A DNA stretch of 40,720 bases from JAFAVZ01 sp036009105. GTDB taxonomy: Bacteria > Acidobacteriota > Thermoanaerobaculia > Gp7-AA8. The notes beneath the pieces are model-generated. The model searched no databases. It saw only the letters and a list, made by a program, of their open reading frames with translations, and was not told where the DNA came from. The stretch spans positions 1 through 40,720 of the forward strand of contig DASYMJ010000055.1 in assembly GCA_036009105.1 (NCBI GenBank), read 5' to 3'. How positions within the stretch are numbered: the first letter of the stretch is position 1; the number at the start of each line of letters is the position of its first letter. A program made the translations under genes and the position numbers. Shown in pieces: positions 16,036-23,389 of this stretch.

Positions 16036-18672
16036 ATGCATAGCGCGCTCGCGCTCATCGTCCTCTTGTTCCAGACGCTGACTACCGCCACGGTGGGCGG
16101 CCGCGTCGTCCTCACGGACGGCACTCCCATTCCGGGCGTGACCGTCACGATCACGGAGACGGAGCGCAATACGACCGCGACGGCCGTCACCGACGTCGCG
16201 GGGCGGTTCCGCTTCCCGCCGCTCGCGCCGGGCTCGTACACGCTCGCCACCCGGCTCGAAGGACTCAAGACCCAGACGCGCAAGCTGCAACTCACGCTGG
16301 GACAGGTGGTGGACCTCTCCATCCCCTTGTCGCTCGCCTCCGTGCAGTCGGAAATCACCATCGCCGAGCCCGCGCCGATCATCGAGACGGCGCGCACGCA
16401 GATCGCCGCCACCGTCACGCCCGATGAAGTGCGCCAGCTGCCCCTCAACGGGCGCAACTACCTCGACCTGGCCCTGCTCGCGCCGGGCGTCTCCCGCACG
16501 AACAGCGGCGCGAACCAGCGCTTCGCCGAGACGTCCGCCGTCCCCGGCACCGGCATCTCCGTCTCCACCCAACGCAACCTGAACAACTCCTTCCTGGTGG
16601 ACGGCCTCTCCTCGAACGACGACGCCGCGGAACTGGCCGGCACGTTCTACAGCCAGGAAGTGATCCGCGAGTTCCAGGTCATCCGCTCCGCCGGCATGGC
16701 TGAGTTCGGGCGCGCCTCGGGCGGGGTGATCAACGTCGTGACCCAGGCCGGCACGAACACCTTGCGCGGCGACGCGTACGGCTTCTTCCGCAGCCAGCGC
16801 CTCGATGCCGACAATCCGCTCACCGGCTCCACCCTTCCCCTCCACCAGCAGCAATACGGCACCTCCCTCGGCGGCCCGGTGAGGAGAGACCGGACCTGGT
16901 TCTTCACCAACTTCGAGCAGCTTCGCCAGCGTGGCGGCGGCGTGATCACCATCGCACCCTCCGCCGTCTCCGCCATCAATGCGCGGCTCGACGCGGCGGG
17001 CTATCGCGGCGCGCGTCTCACCACCGGCGCATTCGGCACCACGCTCGACTCCACGAACGCGTTCCTCCGCCTCGACCAGAGCATCGGCTCCGATTCGCTG
17101 ACGCTCCGCTTCAACAGCTACGACGTCGACAGCGCGAACGCGCGCAACGCGGGCGGCCTCAACGCGCTCAGCCGCGCCACGGCCCTCGGCAACCACGACC
17201 GGACGCTCGCGGCGAGCTACCTGGCCGTCCTCTCCGAGCACACGCTGAGCGAGACGCGCGCGCAGCTCACCCGCAGCCGTCTCGACGCTCCCACGAACGA
17301 CGCGGTCGGCCCGGCGGTGAACATCGCCGGCATCGCCAGCTTCGGCGTGGCCACCTTCTCCCCCACCGCGCGCGACATCGACCTGTACGAGCTCGCCCAG
17401 AATGGGTCCTGGTACCGCGGCGCGCACGCGCTCAAGGCGGGCGTCGACCTGCTGCGCAACAACGTCGCCATCACCTTCCCCGGCGCGCTGCAGGGCGTCT
17501 ACACGTTCCGCGATCTGCCCAGTTTCCTGGCCGGCAACTACGCCTCGTTCCAGCAGGCCTTCGGCGAGCCCGCCACGCGCCAGCGCAACGACAACTTCGC
17601 CGCGTTCGTGCAGGACGAATGGCGCGCCACGCCGCGGCTGACCGTCAACGCCGGCCTGCGCTACGACGTGCAGCGCCTGCCGTCGCTCGTGCACACCGAC
17701 CGCAACAACCTCTCGCCGCGCTTTGCCGCGGCGTGGGACGTGCGCGGCGATGGCAGGAGCGTACTGCGGGCCGGAGCGGGCATCTACTACGACCGCATCC
17801 CGCTCCGCGCCGTGGCGAACGCGCTGCAGCGCAACGGCGTGACGTACCGCATCGCGCAGGTCGGCCCCGGCGCGCTGACCTTCCCCAACGTCTTCGCCGC
17901 CTTCCCCAGCGGCCTGGTCACGAACATCACGACCATCGATGCCCACATCGAGAACAGCCGCTCGGAGCAGGCCATGCTGCAGTACGAGCGGCAGCTCGGC
18001 GAGCACGGCTCGGTCGCCATCGGCTACGAGCACCTGCGCGGCCGCGACCTCATCATGTCCCGCAACATCAACGCGCCGGCGCCGGCCGGCCGGCCCGATC
18101 CGGCCATCGGCAACAACGGCCAGTTCCAGTCCATCGGCGACTCCTGGTACGACGGCTTCACCCTCTCCGCCACATGGCGGCCCGAGCTCCGCCTCTCCTA
18201 CACGTTCTCCAAAGGACTCGATACCTCCGGCAACTTCTTCTTCAGCACGCCGCAGGACAACAACGACATCCGGGCCGAGCGGGGGCGCTCGGACAACGAC
18301 CAGCGCCACCGCCTCACCCTCAGCGGCACCCTCGCCGGGCCGGCCGGCCTGCAGTTCAGCTACCTCTACGCCTACACCTCCGCGCTGCCGTTCAACATCC
18401 AGCTGCCGAACGACCGCAACGGCGACACGAACTTCAACGACCGCCCGCCCGGCGTCGGCCGCAACACCGGCCGCGGCTTCGACTACCAGTCGCTCGACCT
18501 CCGGCTCAGCTGCCGCTTCGGCCGCATCGAGGCGATCGTCGATGCCTTCAATGTGCTGAACCGGACGAACTACCAGGTGCCGAACAACATCATCACCTCG
18601 CCCACGTTCGGCCAGCCGACCGCGGTCAACGATCCGCGTCAGCTGCAGCTGGGGTTGCGGGTGACGTATTAG
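16036..18672 (+). CDS. TonB-dependent receptor, Oar-like, with carboxypeptidase-regulatory N-terminus
   Basis: 878-residue outer-membrane protein. Residues 1-18 are a signal peptide; about 19-98 form a carboxypeptidase-regulatory-like beta-sandwich (VGGRVVLTDGTPIPGVTV); about 100-235 a plug domain (RQLPLNGRNYLDL, FLVDGLSSND, EFQVIRSAGMAEFGRASGG, VINVVTQAGTN); the rest a 22-strand type barrel ending with an aromatic residue (LGLRVTY). This is the Oar/SusC-like arrangement that is greatly expanded in Acidobacteriota. The substrate is unknown. The ribosome site comes from repeat R5. The upstream Cys-rich secreted protein is the only close neighbour on this strand; the minus-strand operon ends 15 bp after the stop. 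Confidence 0.9.
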   Translation: MHSALALIVLLFQTLTTATVGGRVVLTDGTPIPGVTVTITETERNTTATAVTDVAGRFRFPPLAPGSYTLATRLEGLKTQTRKLQLTLGQVVDLSIPLSLASVQSEITIAEPAPIIETARTQIAATVTPDEVRQLPLNGRNYLDLALLAPGVSRTNSGANQRFAETSAVPGTGISVSTQRNLNNSFLVDGLSSNDDAAELAGTFYSQEVIREFQVIRSAGMAEFGRASGGVINVVTQAGTNTLRGDAYGFFRSQRLDADNPLTGSTLPLHQQQYGTSLGGPVRRDRTWFFTNFEQLRQRGGGVITIAPSAVSAINARLDAAGYRGARLTTGAFGTTLDSTNAFLRLDQSIGSDSLTLRFNSYDVDSANARNAGGLNALSRATALGNHDRTLAASYLAVLSEHTLSETRAQLTRSRLDAPTNDAVGPAVNIAGIASFGVATFSPTARDIDLYELAQNGSWYRGAHALKAGVDLLRNNVAITFPGALQGVYTFRDLPSFLAGNYASFQQAFGEPATRQRNDNFAAFVQDEWRATPRLTVNAGLRYDVQRLPSLVHTDRNNLSPRFAAAWDVRGDGRSVLRAGAGIYYDRIPLRAVANALQRNGVTYRIAQVGPGALTFPNVFAAFPSGLVTNITTIDAHIENSRSEQAMLQYERQLGEHGSVAIGYEHLRGRDLIMSRNINAPAPAGRPDPAIGNNGQFQSIGDSWYDGFTLSATWRPELRLSYTFSKGLDTSGNFFFSTPQDNNDIRAERGRSDNDQRHRLTLSGTLAGPAGLQFSYLYAYTSALPFNIQLPNDRNGDTNFNDRPPGVGRNTGRGFDYQSLDLRLSCRFGRIEAIVDAFNVLNRTNYQVPNNIITSPTFGQPTAVNDPRQLQLGLRVTY

Positions 18673-18687
18673 GACGGCACGATTGGC

Positions 18688-19491
18688 CTACCACCGCCCC
18701 GCCGCCCGCTCCTTCGACGGCAGCACCTCCAGGCAGGTCGTCCACCAGCCGGTGAGCACCGTCTCCACGAACTCCTCCGGCAGGCGCTCGGCGCGCATCT
18801 CGGCGGCGAGACGCTCGTGATCGTAGGCCAGCGGTACGAACTCTACCTCCACCGCCGAGCCGCGCACGGTGACGAGGGTGTACCAGACGTTCGTCCGCCC
18901 GTCGTTGGCCGGACGGCCGATGACGCCCGCGTTGATGACGTGGCGCTCTTCGCTCAAGGCCTTGTGCCAGTGCAGGCCGGTATGGGTGCAGACGATGACG
19001 TCCGCCTCGTGCTCGCGGCAGAGGCGCTCCAGAAACGGCGCCGGCGAGGTGGAGCGCCAGAGGAACTCGTTGATCTTCCGCGGCGAGCCGTGCACCAGCA
19101 GGAAGCGCCGGTCGCCGGCCGTGAAGCGGATGTGCCGCGGCAAGGTGCCCATCCAGCGCTTCAAGTCATCGCCCGTCTTGGCAAAGGTGTAGTCGTAAGA
19201 AATCTGCGCGTAGTGGTTGTCCCGCGGATCGGTATAGCCGCAGTGGCAATCCTGCGCGCCGGTGGAGAGCGACTCCTCGTAGTTGCCCTGGATGCCCGCA
19301 ATGCCGCGCTCGATGAGGAGCTCCGGCACGCGGTCGGGATGCGGCCCGAACGCGCCCAGGTCCCCAAGAAAGTAGGTGGCGTCGACGTTGCGACGGCTGA
19401 TGTCGTCCAGCGCGGCGCGCAGCGCCCAATAGTTGGAGTAGATGCCGCCGATGAAGGCGATGCGGGTCGCCGATCGCTGATCGCCGGTCAC
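18688..19491 (-). CDS. Metallophosphoesterase-like protein with altered metal-site motifs
   Basis: 267 residues from a GTG that overlaps the radical SAM stop as GTGA. The fold markers of calcineurin-like phosphoesterases are visible but changed. The DxH motif is GGIYSN (Asp to Gly16, His to Tyr18); GDLGAFGP keeps Asp44; the GNHD motif is GNYE (70 region); VHGSP keeps His134; the GHTH motif is CTHTGLH. C81 and C83 in DCHCGYTD are extra. Hydrolase activity with a normal two-metal site is doubtful. The first residues are encoded by GATCRGC heptamers (19468-19489). It is the last gene of the minus-strand operon with the radical SAM enzyme, so it probably acts on the same pathway. Confidence 0.8.
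   Translation of the reverse strand: MTGDQRSATRIAFIGGIYSNYWALRAALDDISRRNVDATYFLGDLGAFGPHPDRVPELLIERGIAGIQGNYEESLSTGAQDCHCGYTDPRDNHYAQISYDYTFAKTGDDLKRWMGTLPRHIRFTAGDRRFLLVHGSPRKINEFLWRSTSPAPFLERLCREHEADVIVCTHTGLHWHKALSEERHVINAGVIGRPANDGRTNVWYTLVTVRGSAVEVEFVPLAYDHERLAAEMRAERLPEEFVETVLTGWWTTCLEVLPSKERAAGRW
19468..19489. repeat. GATCRGC heptamer copy inside a coding start
   Basis: The heptamers encode residues 2-8 of the metallophosphoesterase-like protein and the end of the radical SAM gene's stop region. No inverted arm is present. Confidence 0.6.
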
Positions 19492-20351
19492 GTCGTGCAC
19501 GTCACACCGTCCACCCAGCAGGTGTGACACGCGCCGTAGCGGAGCGCGAACGGGCGGAGCGTTACGGCGAGCGTGTCGCCCATCCGCGCGCCCGGCTCCT
19601 CGATCAGGATGGGGCAGACGAACACGCCCTGGCTCGTCACCATTCGTCCTGACGCGCACTGCAGCGAGCCGACCTCGCCCTGCTCCAGCATCTCCTGCGA
19701 CAGCCGCTCCCAATCTTCATAAGCCCGCGTCCGGGTCTCCTCGGCGCCGATCCGGAAGAGCGACAGCACCTTCAGGCGCGGCTTCTGGAAGCCGAAGCCG
19801 CGGATCAGTTCCAGGAAACGCGCGCGGCCTTCCGAGGTCTCCACGCCCGAGGCGGCCGTGGTGACGGTGATGACCGGGTTGAGACCGACCGCGGCGAGGT
19901 TGCCCAGGCCGGCCATCACCTTGTCCCACACGCCCGCGCCGCGGATGGCGTCATGCGAGTGGCGGTCGAAGCCGTCCAGGCTGACGCGGAGGTCGAGCGC
20001 GTACTCGCTGCCGTCGAACAGCTCGCGCAGCCGCTGGCACGTCTCCGGCCGCAGCAGCATGCCGTTCGTCAGCACCGTGGCCGGTCCCTGCCGCAGCGTC
20101 GCCTCCAGGATGGCCAGCATGTCGCGGTTCATGAACGGCTCGCCGCCGGTGAAGTAGTACTCCCGCACGCCGAGCTCCCGCGCCTCGGCCAGCCGCCGCT
20201 CGCAATCGGCGAGGGTCAGCATCGCGTGCGAACGGTTCGTCGGCGAGGAGGAGATGAAACAGTGGGTGCACTCGATGTTGCACAGCGTCCCCGCCACCTG
20301 GAACCAGAGCGTGTCGAGGGCGAGCAGGGGGACCAGGGGAGCGGTGGTCAT
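19488..20351 (-). CDS. Radical SAM protein with C-terminal SPASM/twitch-like cysteines
   Basis: 287 residues. The radical SAM cluster motif is C24-x3-C28-x2-C31 (CNIECTHC), followed by YYFTGGEPFMN (GGEP motif) and VLTNGMLL. The last third has further cysteines (LQCASG, VFVCPIL, CHTC, VTC) that could hold an auxiliary cluster, as in SPASM or twitch domains. Product unknown. Both ends are translationally coupled: ATGA overlap with the flavoprotein stop upstream and GTGA overlap with the phosphoesterase-like start downstream. The AhpD-like partner resembles proteins found with the arsenosugar radical SAM enzyme ArsS, but no ArsM methyltransferase is present here. Confidence 0.88.
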   Translation of the reverse strand: MTTAPLVPLLALDTLWFQVAGTLCNIECTHCFISSSPTNRSHAMLTLADCERRLAEARELGVREYYFTGGEPFMNRDMLAILEATLRQGPATVLTNGMLLRPETCQRLRELFDGSEYALDLRVSLDGFDRHSHDAIRGAGVWDKVMAGLGNLAAVGLNPVITVTTAASGVETSEGRARFLELIRGFGFQKPRLKVLSLFRIGAEETRTRAYEDWERLSQEMLEQGEVGSLQCASGRMVTSQGVFVCPILIEEPGARMGDTLAVTLRPFALRYGACHTCWVDGVTCTT

Positions 20352-21484
20352 CGGGGCAGTCCGTTCAGGATGGTCTCCAGCTGCTGCAGTCCGGTGCGCA
20401 GCAGGAACGCGCGCGAGCGGCCGTAGCTGCGCGAGCCGACGAAGTAGAAGTTCGGCTCGCCCGACTGGAGGTCGTTCGATGCCACCTTCGGAACCGCCAG
20501 GCAGTCGGTGACATTCGAGATGGCGCGATACAGCCGCGCGCCCCCTTCGGTAATGGGCGAGGTCTCGACGGCCAGCTCGCCCACCATGGAGGTATCCGGC
20601 CGATAACCGGTGAAGGCCGCGATGGCGTCCACCTCGAGGTTGCGTCCGCCGGTCAGCAGGACGTCGTAGCAGCCATTGCGCTCGGCGATGCTCTCCACCA
20701 TCGCCTTCCGCTCCACGCGCAGCTTGCCGCTCTCCGCCAGCTCGTTCGCTCGGCCCACCACCCGCTGCCGCTCCGGCAAGGGATCGTTCGCCACCTCTTC
20801 GCAAGGGCGGCGGTTCGCCGTGCGAACGGCCCAGATGACCTCCGACTCGCCGAGGATGTCGAGCGCGTTGGCGGCGGAATGGCCGTGGCCGATGAGGAGC
20901 ACGCGCTTGCCGCGCAACGCATCCACCCGCGCCTCGAGCTCGCCCAGGTTGCGGATGGGCGGCCGCTGCAGGCGAAGCTCGCCGCGAGCGGGCAGGCCGC
21001 CGGCGCCGAGCGGCTTGGGGATGCGGTAGCCGCCCGTCGCGTCGAGCACCACCTCCGCTTCGAGCGTCTCCTCCCCTTCCGGCGTGGCGACCAGCAGACG
21101 GAAGGGACGCTCGGCGCGCAACGGATGCCCCGCGTAGTCCTCGCGCTGCAGGTTGCGCCGGCCGATGCCGACGACGCGCGTGCGCGTCCGGACCCGGCCG
21201 TGCAGCGGGCCGCTGTCGGCGAGCGGCTGCAGCACCAGGTCCGCGAACTCGGCGCCGGTCAGGAGGGCATCATCCGGCGGACGCGTGCCATCCAGCGACT
21301 TGGCCATCACCGGCGAGACGTTCATGGCGAAGGGGCTGAAGAAACGCGTCCGCCCCCATCGCCGCAAAGAAGCGCCAACCTCCTCGGCCTCGAGCACGGT
21401 CACCTCGAGGCCGCGCTCGAGCGCGCCGATGGCGGCCGCGATTCCCATCGGGCCGCCGCCGACCACGATGACCCGAGGAGGCAC
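20348..21484 (-). CDS. FAD-dependent pyridine nucleotide-disulfide/monooxygenase-like oxidoreductase
   Basis: 378 residues from a GTG placed directly after the AhpD-like stop (TGAGTG). An N-terminal FAD-binding GGGPMG at 9-14, the motif RWGRTRFFSPFAMN, an internal second Rossmann motif IGHGHSAANAL for NAD(P), and ATGGY/FTGYRPDTS motifs indicate a two-dinucleotide flavoprotein, of the flavin-monooxygenase or thioredoxin-reductase-like superfamily. No CxxC redox pair is visible. It overlaps the radical SAM gene by 4 bp. Substrate unknown; it probably oxidises or reduces an intermediate of the same pathway. Confidence 0.83.
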   Translation of the reverse strand: MPPRVIVVGGGPMGIAAAIGALERGLEVTVLEAEEVGASLRRWGRTRFFSPFAMNVSPVMAKSLDGTRPPDDALLTGAEFADLVLQPLADSGPLHGRVRTRTRVVGIGRRNLQREDYAGHPLRAERPFRLLVATPEGEETLEAEVVLDATGGYRIPKPLGAGGLPARGELRLQRPPIRNLGELEARVDALRGKRVLLIGHGHSAANALDILGESEVIWAVRTANRRPCEEVANDPLPERQRVVGRANELAESGKLRVERKAMVESIAERNGCYDVLLTGGRNLEVDAIAAFTGYRPDTSMVGELAVETSPITEGGARLYRAISNVTDCLAVPKVASNDLQSGEPNFYFVGSRSYGRSRAFLLRTGLQQLETILNGLPR

Positions 21485-21817
21485 TCAGGCGTCCTTGCGC
21501 GCCGCTGTGTTGCAGGCCTGGACCCAGTGGGCAATCGTCCCGCCGCCGCGGATCACAGCCGCCACGTTGACCGCCTCGGCCATCTCTTCCGGCGAGATGC
21601 CGCTGTCCGCGCACGCCGACGAATACGAGTCGATGCAGTACGGCTCCTGGATCGCGAAGGCCACCGCGAGCGCGATCAGCTTCTTGGTCTTCTCATCCAG
21701 CGCGCCTTTTTCCATGGTGGTGGAGTACCACTTGAGGAAGAGGTCGAACAGCTTGGGATTGGTCTTGGCGATCTCGCCGAAGCGAGCCAAGTCCTCGGAC
21801 AGGTAGTAGCTGGGCAT
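21485..21817 (-). CDS. AhpD-like (carboxymuconolactone decarboxylase family) protein
   Basis: 110 residues; YYLSEDLARFGEIAK, LIALAVAFAIQEPYCIDSY, EAVNVAAVIRGGGTIAH. This is the AhpD-like fold, closest by eye to the peroxidase-like proteins annotated in arsenosugar clusters. The usual CPYC redox motif is changed to EPYC (E58, C61), with another Cys at 69 and His97, so classic CxxC peroxidase chemistry is not expected. It has a good ribosome site (AGGAGA) and lies 8 bp after hemB and 0 bp before the flavoprotein gene. Confidence 0.85.
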   Translation of the reverse strand: MPSYYLSEDLARFGEIAKTNPKLFDLFLKWYSTTMEKGALDEKTKKLIALAVAFAIQEPYCIDSYSSACADSGISPEEMAEAVNVAAVIRGGGTIAHWVQACNTAARKDA

Positions 21818-21825
21818 CGTTTCTC

Positions 21826-22818
21826 CTATCGATATGAAGCGGCGAATTCCATGGCGTGATAGGTGATGATGAGGTCCGCACCGGCACGCCGAATGGATGT
21901 GAGGATCTCGTTCATGACCCGCGGGCCGTCGATCCAGCCGCGCTCCGCGGCGGCCTTGACCATGGAGTACTCGCCGCTGACGTTGTACGCCACCACGGGC
22001 ATGCCGAAGCGCTCCCGCGCGGCGTGGATGACATCGAGGTAGGAGAGCGCGGGCTTGACCATGATCATGTCGGCGCCTTCCTGGATATCGAGCTCGATCT
22101 CGCGCATCGCCTCGCGCGCGTTGGCTGGATCCATCTGATAGGTGCGCCGGTCGCCGAACTGTGGCGCGGACTCCGCCGCCTCGCGGAAGGGCCCGTAGAA
22201 GCCGGACGCGAATTTCGCGGAGTAGGCGACGATGCCGACGTCCGGCATGGAGCGCGCGTCGAGCGCGCGGCGGATGGCGCCGACGCGCCCGTCCATCATG
22301 TCGGACGGCGCGACGAAGTCGGCGCCCGCCGCGGCAAAGGAGATGGCCTGCTTGGTCAGCAGCGGCAAGGTCTGGTCGTTGTCGACGTCCTTTACGCCAT
22401 CATGATCGACGATGACGCCGCAGTGTCCGTGGTCGGTATATTCGCACAAGCAAACGTCCGCCAGAACGGCGAGCCCCGGCACCGCGCGCTTGATGCCTTC
22501 GATGGCGGACTGCACGGGCCCGGAGGGATCCCACGAAGCCGATCCGATGGCATCCTTGAACTCGGGCAACCCAAACAGCAGGACCGCGCGGATGCCGAGG
22601 TCGTAGGCGCGGCGAGCTTCTTCGACGGCTTCCCGGACGCGGAGCTGGAAGACGCCGGGCATCGATCCGATCTCGACTTTCTGCCGGCTGTTGGGGACCA
22701 CGAAGAGCGGATAGACGAGGTCCTCCGGCCGCACCACGGTTTCCCGCACCATGGACCGAATGGCCTCGGTGCGCCGCAGGCGCCGCGGTCGTCGGGTCAG
22801 CGCCGCCGCACTCGTCAC
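21826..22818 (-). CDS. hemB: Delta-aminolevulinic acid dehydratase (porphobilinogen synthase)
   Basis: Condenses two 5-aminolevulinates to porphobilinogen in heme and tetrapyrrole synthesis. About 330 residues. Catalytic lysines Lys202 (YSAKFASGFYGPF) and Lys255 (MIMVKPALSYLDV) are present. The Cys triplet C123, C125, C133 in DVCLCEYTDHGHCG marks a zinc-dependent enzyme. The start is uncertain: the GTG at 22818 has GGGGAG 7 nt upstream and gives the usual N-terminus before RPRRLRR; ATG codons at 22836, 22851 and 22863 are in frame but overlap the zinc-finger gene and have weaker ribosome sites. It lies in one run with four downstream genes of unknown pathway. Confidence 0.95.
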   Translation of the reverse strand: MTSAAALTRRPRRLRRTEAIRSMVRETVVRPEDLVYPLFVVPNSRQKVEIGSMPGVFQLRVREAVEEARRAYDLGIRAVLLFGLPEFKDAIGSASWDPSGPVQSAIEGIKRAVPGLAVLADVCLCEYTDHGHCGVIVDHDGVKDVDNDQTLPLLTKQAISFAAAGADFVAPSDMMDGRVGAIRRALDARSMPDVGIVAYSAKFASGFYGPFREAAESAPQFGDRRTYQMDPANAREAMREIELDIQEGADMIMVKPALSYLDVIHAARERFGMPVVAYNVSGEYSMVKAAAERGWIDGPRVMNEILTSIRRAGADLIITYHAMEFAASYR

Positions 22819-22822
22819 GACA

Positions 22823-23032
22823 TCACTCCCCGGCATTGTTTTCGTCGTCATCCTCGTCTCCATGGAAGAAGTAGTTGCGGGCGCATTCGCCGGAGCAGAA
22901 CCGCCGCCCCGCCCCGCGCACGGCGCAGTCGGAACAGAAGTACTTCGCGCAAATGGGGCACCGCTCGAGCCGCGCCACCTCTTCGCTGTCCCCGCATCCG
23001 ACGCAGGCTTTCGAAATATCCCCGGCAGTCAC
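22823..23032 (-). CDS. Small zinc-finger protein with four Cys pairs
   Basis: 69 residues from a GTG. Cys pairs CVGC, CPIC, CSDC and CSGEC with an HG and an acidic C-terminus (DEDDDENN) suggest a small cross-brace or zinc-ribbon fold binding two zinc ions. No family is named with confidence. It is first in the minus-strand run leading to hemB, whose start region touches its end. A TATACT hexamer lies 6 nt before the GTG, so the transcript is probably leaderless. Confidence 0.75.
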   Translation of the reverse strand: MTAGDISKACVGCGDSEEVARLERCPICAKYFCSDCAVRGAGRRFCSGECARNYFFHGDEDDDENNAGE

Positions 23033-23038
23033 ATGTTG

Positions 23039-23046
23039 AGTATAAT
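23039..23046. promoter_or_regulatory. Overlapping divergent -10 elements
   Basis: AGTATAAT reads TATAAT (23041-23046) towards the tRNA gene and TATACT (23044-23039) towards the zinc-finger/hemB operon. The two -10 hexamers share four bases, so the polymerases would exclude each other. No clear -35 was seen on either side. Confidence 0.5.
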
Positions 23047-23062
23047 CCGCGGACTTTCCCGG

Positions 23063-23136
23063 GGCGGTGTAGCTCAGATGGTTAGAGCGGGCGTCTCATA
23101 AGCGCTAGGTCACTGGTTCGACTCCAGTCACCGCCA
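23063..23136 (+). tRNA. tRNA with CAU anticodon, probably elongator tRNA-Met
   Basis: A 74-nt cloverleaf folds by eye: acceptor GGCGGTG/CACCGCC with discriminator A, D-stem GCTC/GAGC, anticodon stem with loop CTCATAA (anticodon CAT at 23097-23099), T-stem ACTGG/CCAGT with loop TTCGACT. CCA is not encoded. The first pair is G-C and the anticodon stem lacks three G-C pairs next to the loop, so it is not initiator tRNA. tRNA-Ile(CAU), the lysidine-modified substrate of TilS, is the alternative. Confidence 0.9.
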
Positions 23137-23158
23137 CTCCGCACGGCGGAGTGCGTTT
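23135..23158 (+). terminator. Rho-independent-like terminator of the tRNA gene
   Basis: Perfect 8-bp stem CACTCCGC/GCGGAGTG with loop ACG, followed by CGTTT. It overlaps the last two bases of the tRNA. The 254 bp from the tRNA to the lectin gene hold this hairpin and one copy of a 22-bp repeat; no other gene was seen there. Confidence 0.7.
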
Positions 23159-23290
23159 GGGGCCGCAGGCTTCGCGGCGTACTCCCCTGCATCGATCTTC
23201 CTGCCGTCCCCCCGCATCTCACTTACCCACGTTCTCCTCACCGATGCAGCTGACGCTTCGCGCAGCTGATCGGGTTCGCCGCTGCCCGTC

Positions 23291-23312
23291 GGCGGCCGGC
23301 GAAGCGCCGACG
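23291..23312. repeat. 22-bp direct repeat, copy 1 (upstream of the lectin gene)
   Basis: GGCGGCCGGCGAAGCGCCGA followed by CG. Identical to 24306-24327 on the other side of the lectin gene. The inner part CGGCG-AAG-CGCCG is a small hairpin, and at this copy CGTCGGCG/CGCCGACG extends it. Confidence 0.75.
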
Positions 23313-23389
23313 TCCGCGGCCGCTTCGATACTTCACGTGACTGCCGTAACGATCCGATGCGCAGCGTCACTAACAGTCGAGGAGTCGCC

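Noticed and set aside
18688..21817. Arsenosugar biosynthesis cluster
   Set aside because: Only the AhpD-like protein resembles that pathway; no arsenite methyltransferase is present and the radical SAM protein could not be matched to ArsS by eye.
23063..23136. Initiator tRNA-Met
   Set aside because: First acceptor pair is G-C and the anticodon stem lacks the three consecutive G-C pairs of initiators.
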